NCBI GenBank assembly: GCA_903883985.1
Contig: CAISDD010000043.1
Span: forward strand, 1 to 13,362
Length of the DNA stretch: 13,362 bases
Reading direction: 5' to 3'
Source: an uncultured Pseudomonadota bacterium
GTDB taxonomy: Bacteria > Pseudomonadota > Gammaproteobacteria > Burkholderiales > Thiobacillaceae
This document shows positions 12,964 through 13,362 of the stretch, piece by piece. The notes under the pieces are model-generated. The model had not been told where the DNA came from. It saw only the letters and a program-made list of their open reading frames with translations, and ran no database searches. Numbering within the stretch: the first letter of the stretch is position 1; the number at the start of each line of letters is the position of its first letter. The position numbers were made by a program, and so were the translations under genes.

Positions 12964-13362
12964 TCCATCCCTGGAATCTCGGGCTGTTCCGGCAACTCGG
13001 CGCCGACCCGGAACACATGCCGCATGCCGTGCTGTTACATGGGCCAGCGGGCGTGGGAAAACTTGACCTCGCCGTCGAATTTGCGCGCTGGACCTTGTGT
13101 CAGCAGCCCGGGCAGGACGCCGCCTGCGGTCTTTGCGATGCCTGCAACTGGTTCGATCAGGGCAACCATCCCGATTTCCGCCGGGTGGAGCCCATGGAAG
13201 CGGATGCCGAAGAGGCCGATGCTGCAGACGCCGCGCCGGCCAAGAAGGCGCCGAAGAAAGGCAGCCGGGTCATCAAGGTCGTAGCGATCCGGGAAATCGG
13301 CGAATTCCTCAGCCTCAGCGCGCATCGCGGCGGTTGGCGGGTAGCGCTGATTCAACCGGCCG
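12960..13362 (+). CDS. holB: DNA polymerase III delta-prime subunit (HolB), 5' part; runs off the right edge
   Basis: 134 codons are present of an expected 320-350. Delta-prime is part of the clamp loader that opens the beta clamp at primer ends. The start is GTG 12960 (MIHPWNLGLFRQL), with GGAGAAG at 12948-12954 and a GTGA overlap with the tmk stop. Visible features: a Walker A-like loop GPAGVGK (28-34) in which the usual Ser/Thr is L35, and a zinc module with C47, C56, C59 and C62 (LCQQPG...CGLCDAC). Residues 80-101 form an acidic then Lys/Ala/Pro-rich linker. After it comes VIKVVAIREIGEFLSLSAHRGGWRVALI (104-131), the AAA+ core. Downstream domains are not in the window. Confidence 0.93.
   Translation, partial: MIHPWNLGLFRQLGADPEHMPHAVLLHGPAGVGKLDLAVEFARWTLCQQPGQDAACGLCDACNWFDQGNHPDFRRVEPMEADAEEADAADAAPAKKAPKKGSRVIKVVAIREIGEFLSLSAHRGGWRVALIQPA

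Noticed and set aside
1..13362. tRNA, rRNA, CRISPR arrays, insertion sequences, phage genes, toxin-antitoxin pairs or a new defence system
   Set aside because: Read through on both strands, nothing of this kind was seen. Nearly all bases belong to recognised housekeeping genes, and no gap exceeds 150 bases.

Overview
The window is ordinary, gene-dense, GC-rich proteobacterial chromosome. The gene order rpmF-plsX-fabH-fabD-fabG-acpP-fabF-pabC-mltG-tmk-holB, an E. coli-like YceF and YceD, and a two-subunit pyruvate carboxylase resembling that of Pseudomonas point to Beta- or Gammaproteobacteria. I favour Betaproteobacteria, but this rests on remembered family resemblance and not on a search.

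Layout. Two transcription units diverge from a 51-base gap at 4345-4395. Leftward (minus strand) run pycA (biotin carboxylase subunit of pyruvate carboxylase), a 146-base gap holding a copy of a 41-base repeat, pycB (carboxyltransferase plus biotin domain), yceF (Maf-type nucleotide pyrophosphatase) and, after a 72-base gap, the 5' end of an exported or membrane-anchored protein that leaves the window at base 1. Rightward run yceD, rpmF, plsX, fabH, fabD, fabG, acpP, fabF, pabC, mltG, tmk and the 5' part of holB, which leaves at base 13362. From fabF to holB every junction overlaps by 1 to 8 bases.

How the genes work together. PycA and PycB should carboxylate pyruvate to oxaloacetate. YceD and L32 belong to 50S ribosome production. 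PlsX begins phospholipid synthesis from acyl-ACP. FabH, FabD, FabG, FabF and AcpP carry initiation, malonyl loading, first reduction, elongation and the carrier of type II fatty acid synthesis. PabC makes p-aminobenzoate for folate, MltG cuts nascent peptidoglycan, Tmk makes dTDP, and delta-prime (HolB) is a clamp-loader subunit. The rightward unit thus joins membrane, wall, ribosome and DNA synthesis.

Control signals seen: a near-consensus sigma70 promoter (17-base spacer) before yceD, an extended -10 promoter before acpP, a 10-bp hairpin between acpP and fabF, and a TATAAT box before the left-edge gene. Six genes start with GTG or TTG. I find no novel system. The most distinctive points are the 41-base repeat, one copy of which supplies the last 14 codons and stop-proximal end of fabD, the pycAB position between yceF and yceD, the almost leaderless yceD transcript, and a left-edge gene that is easily missed.
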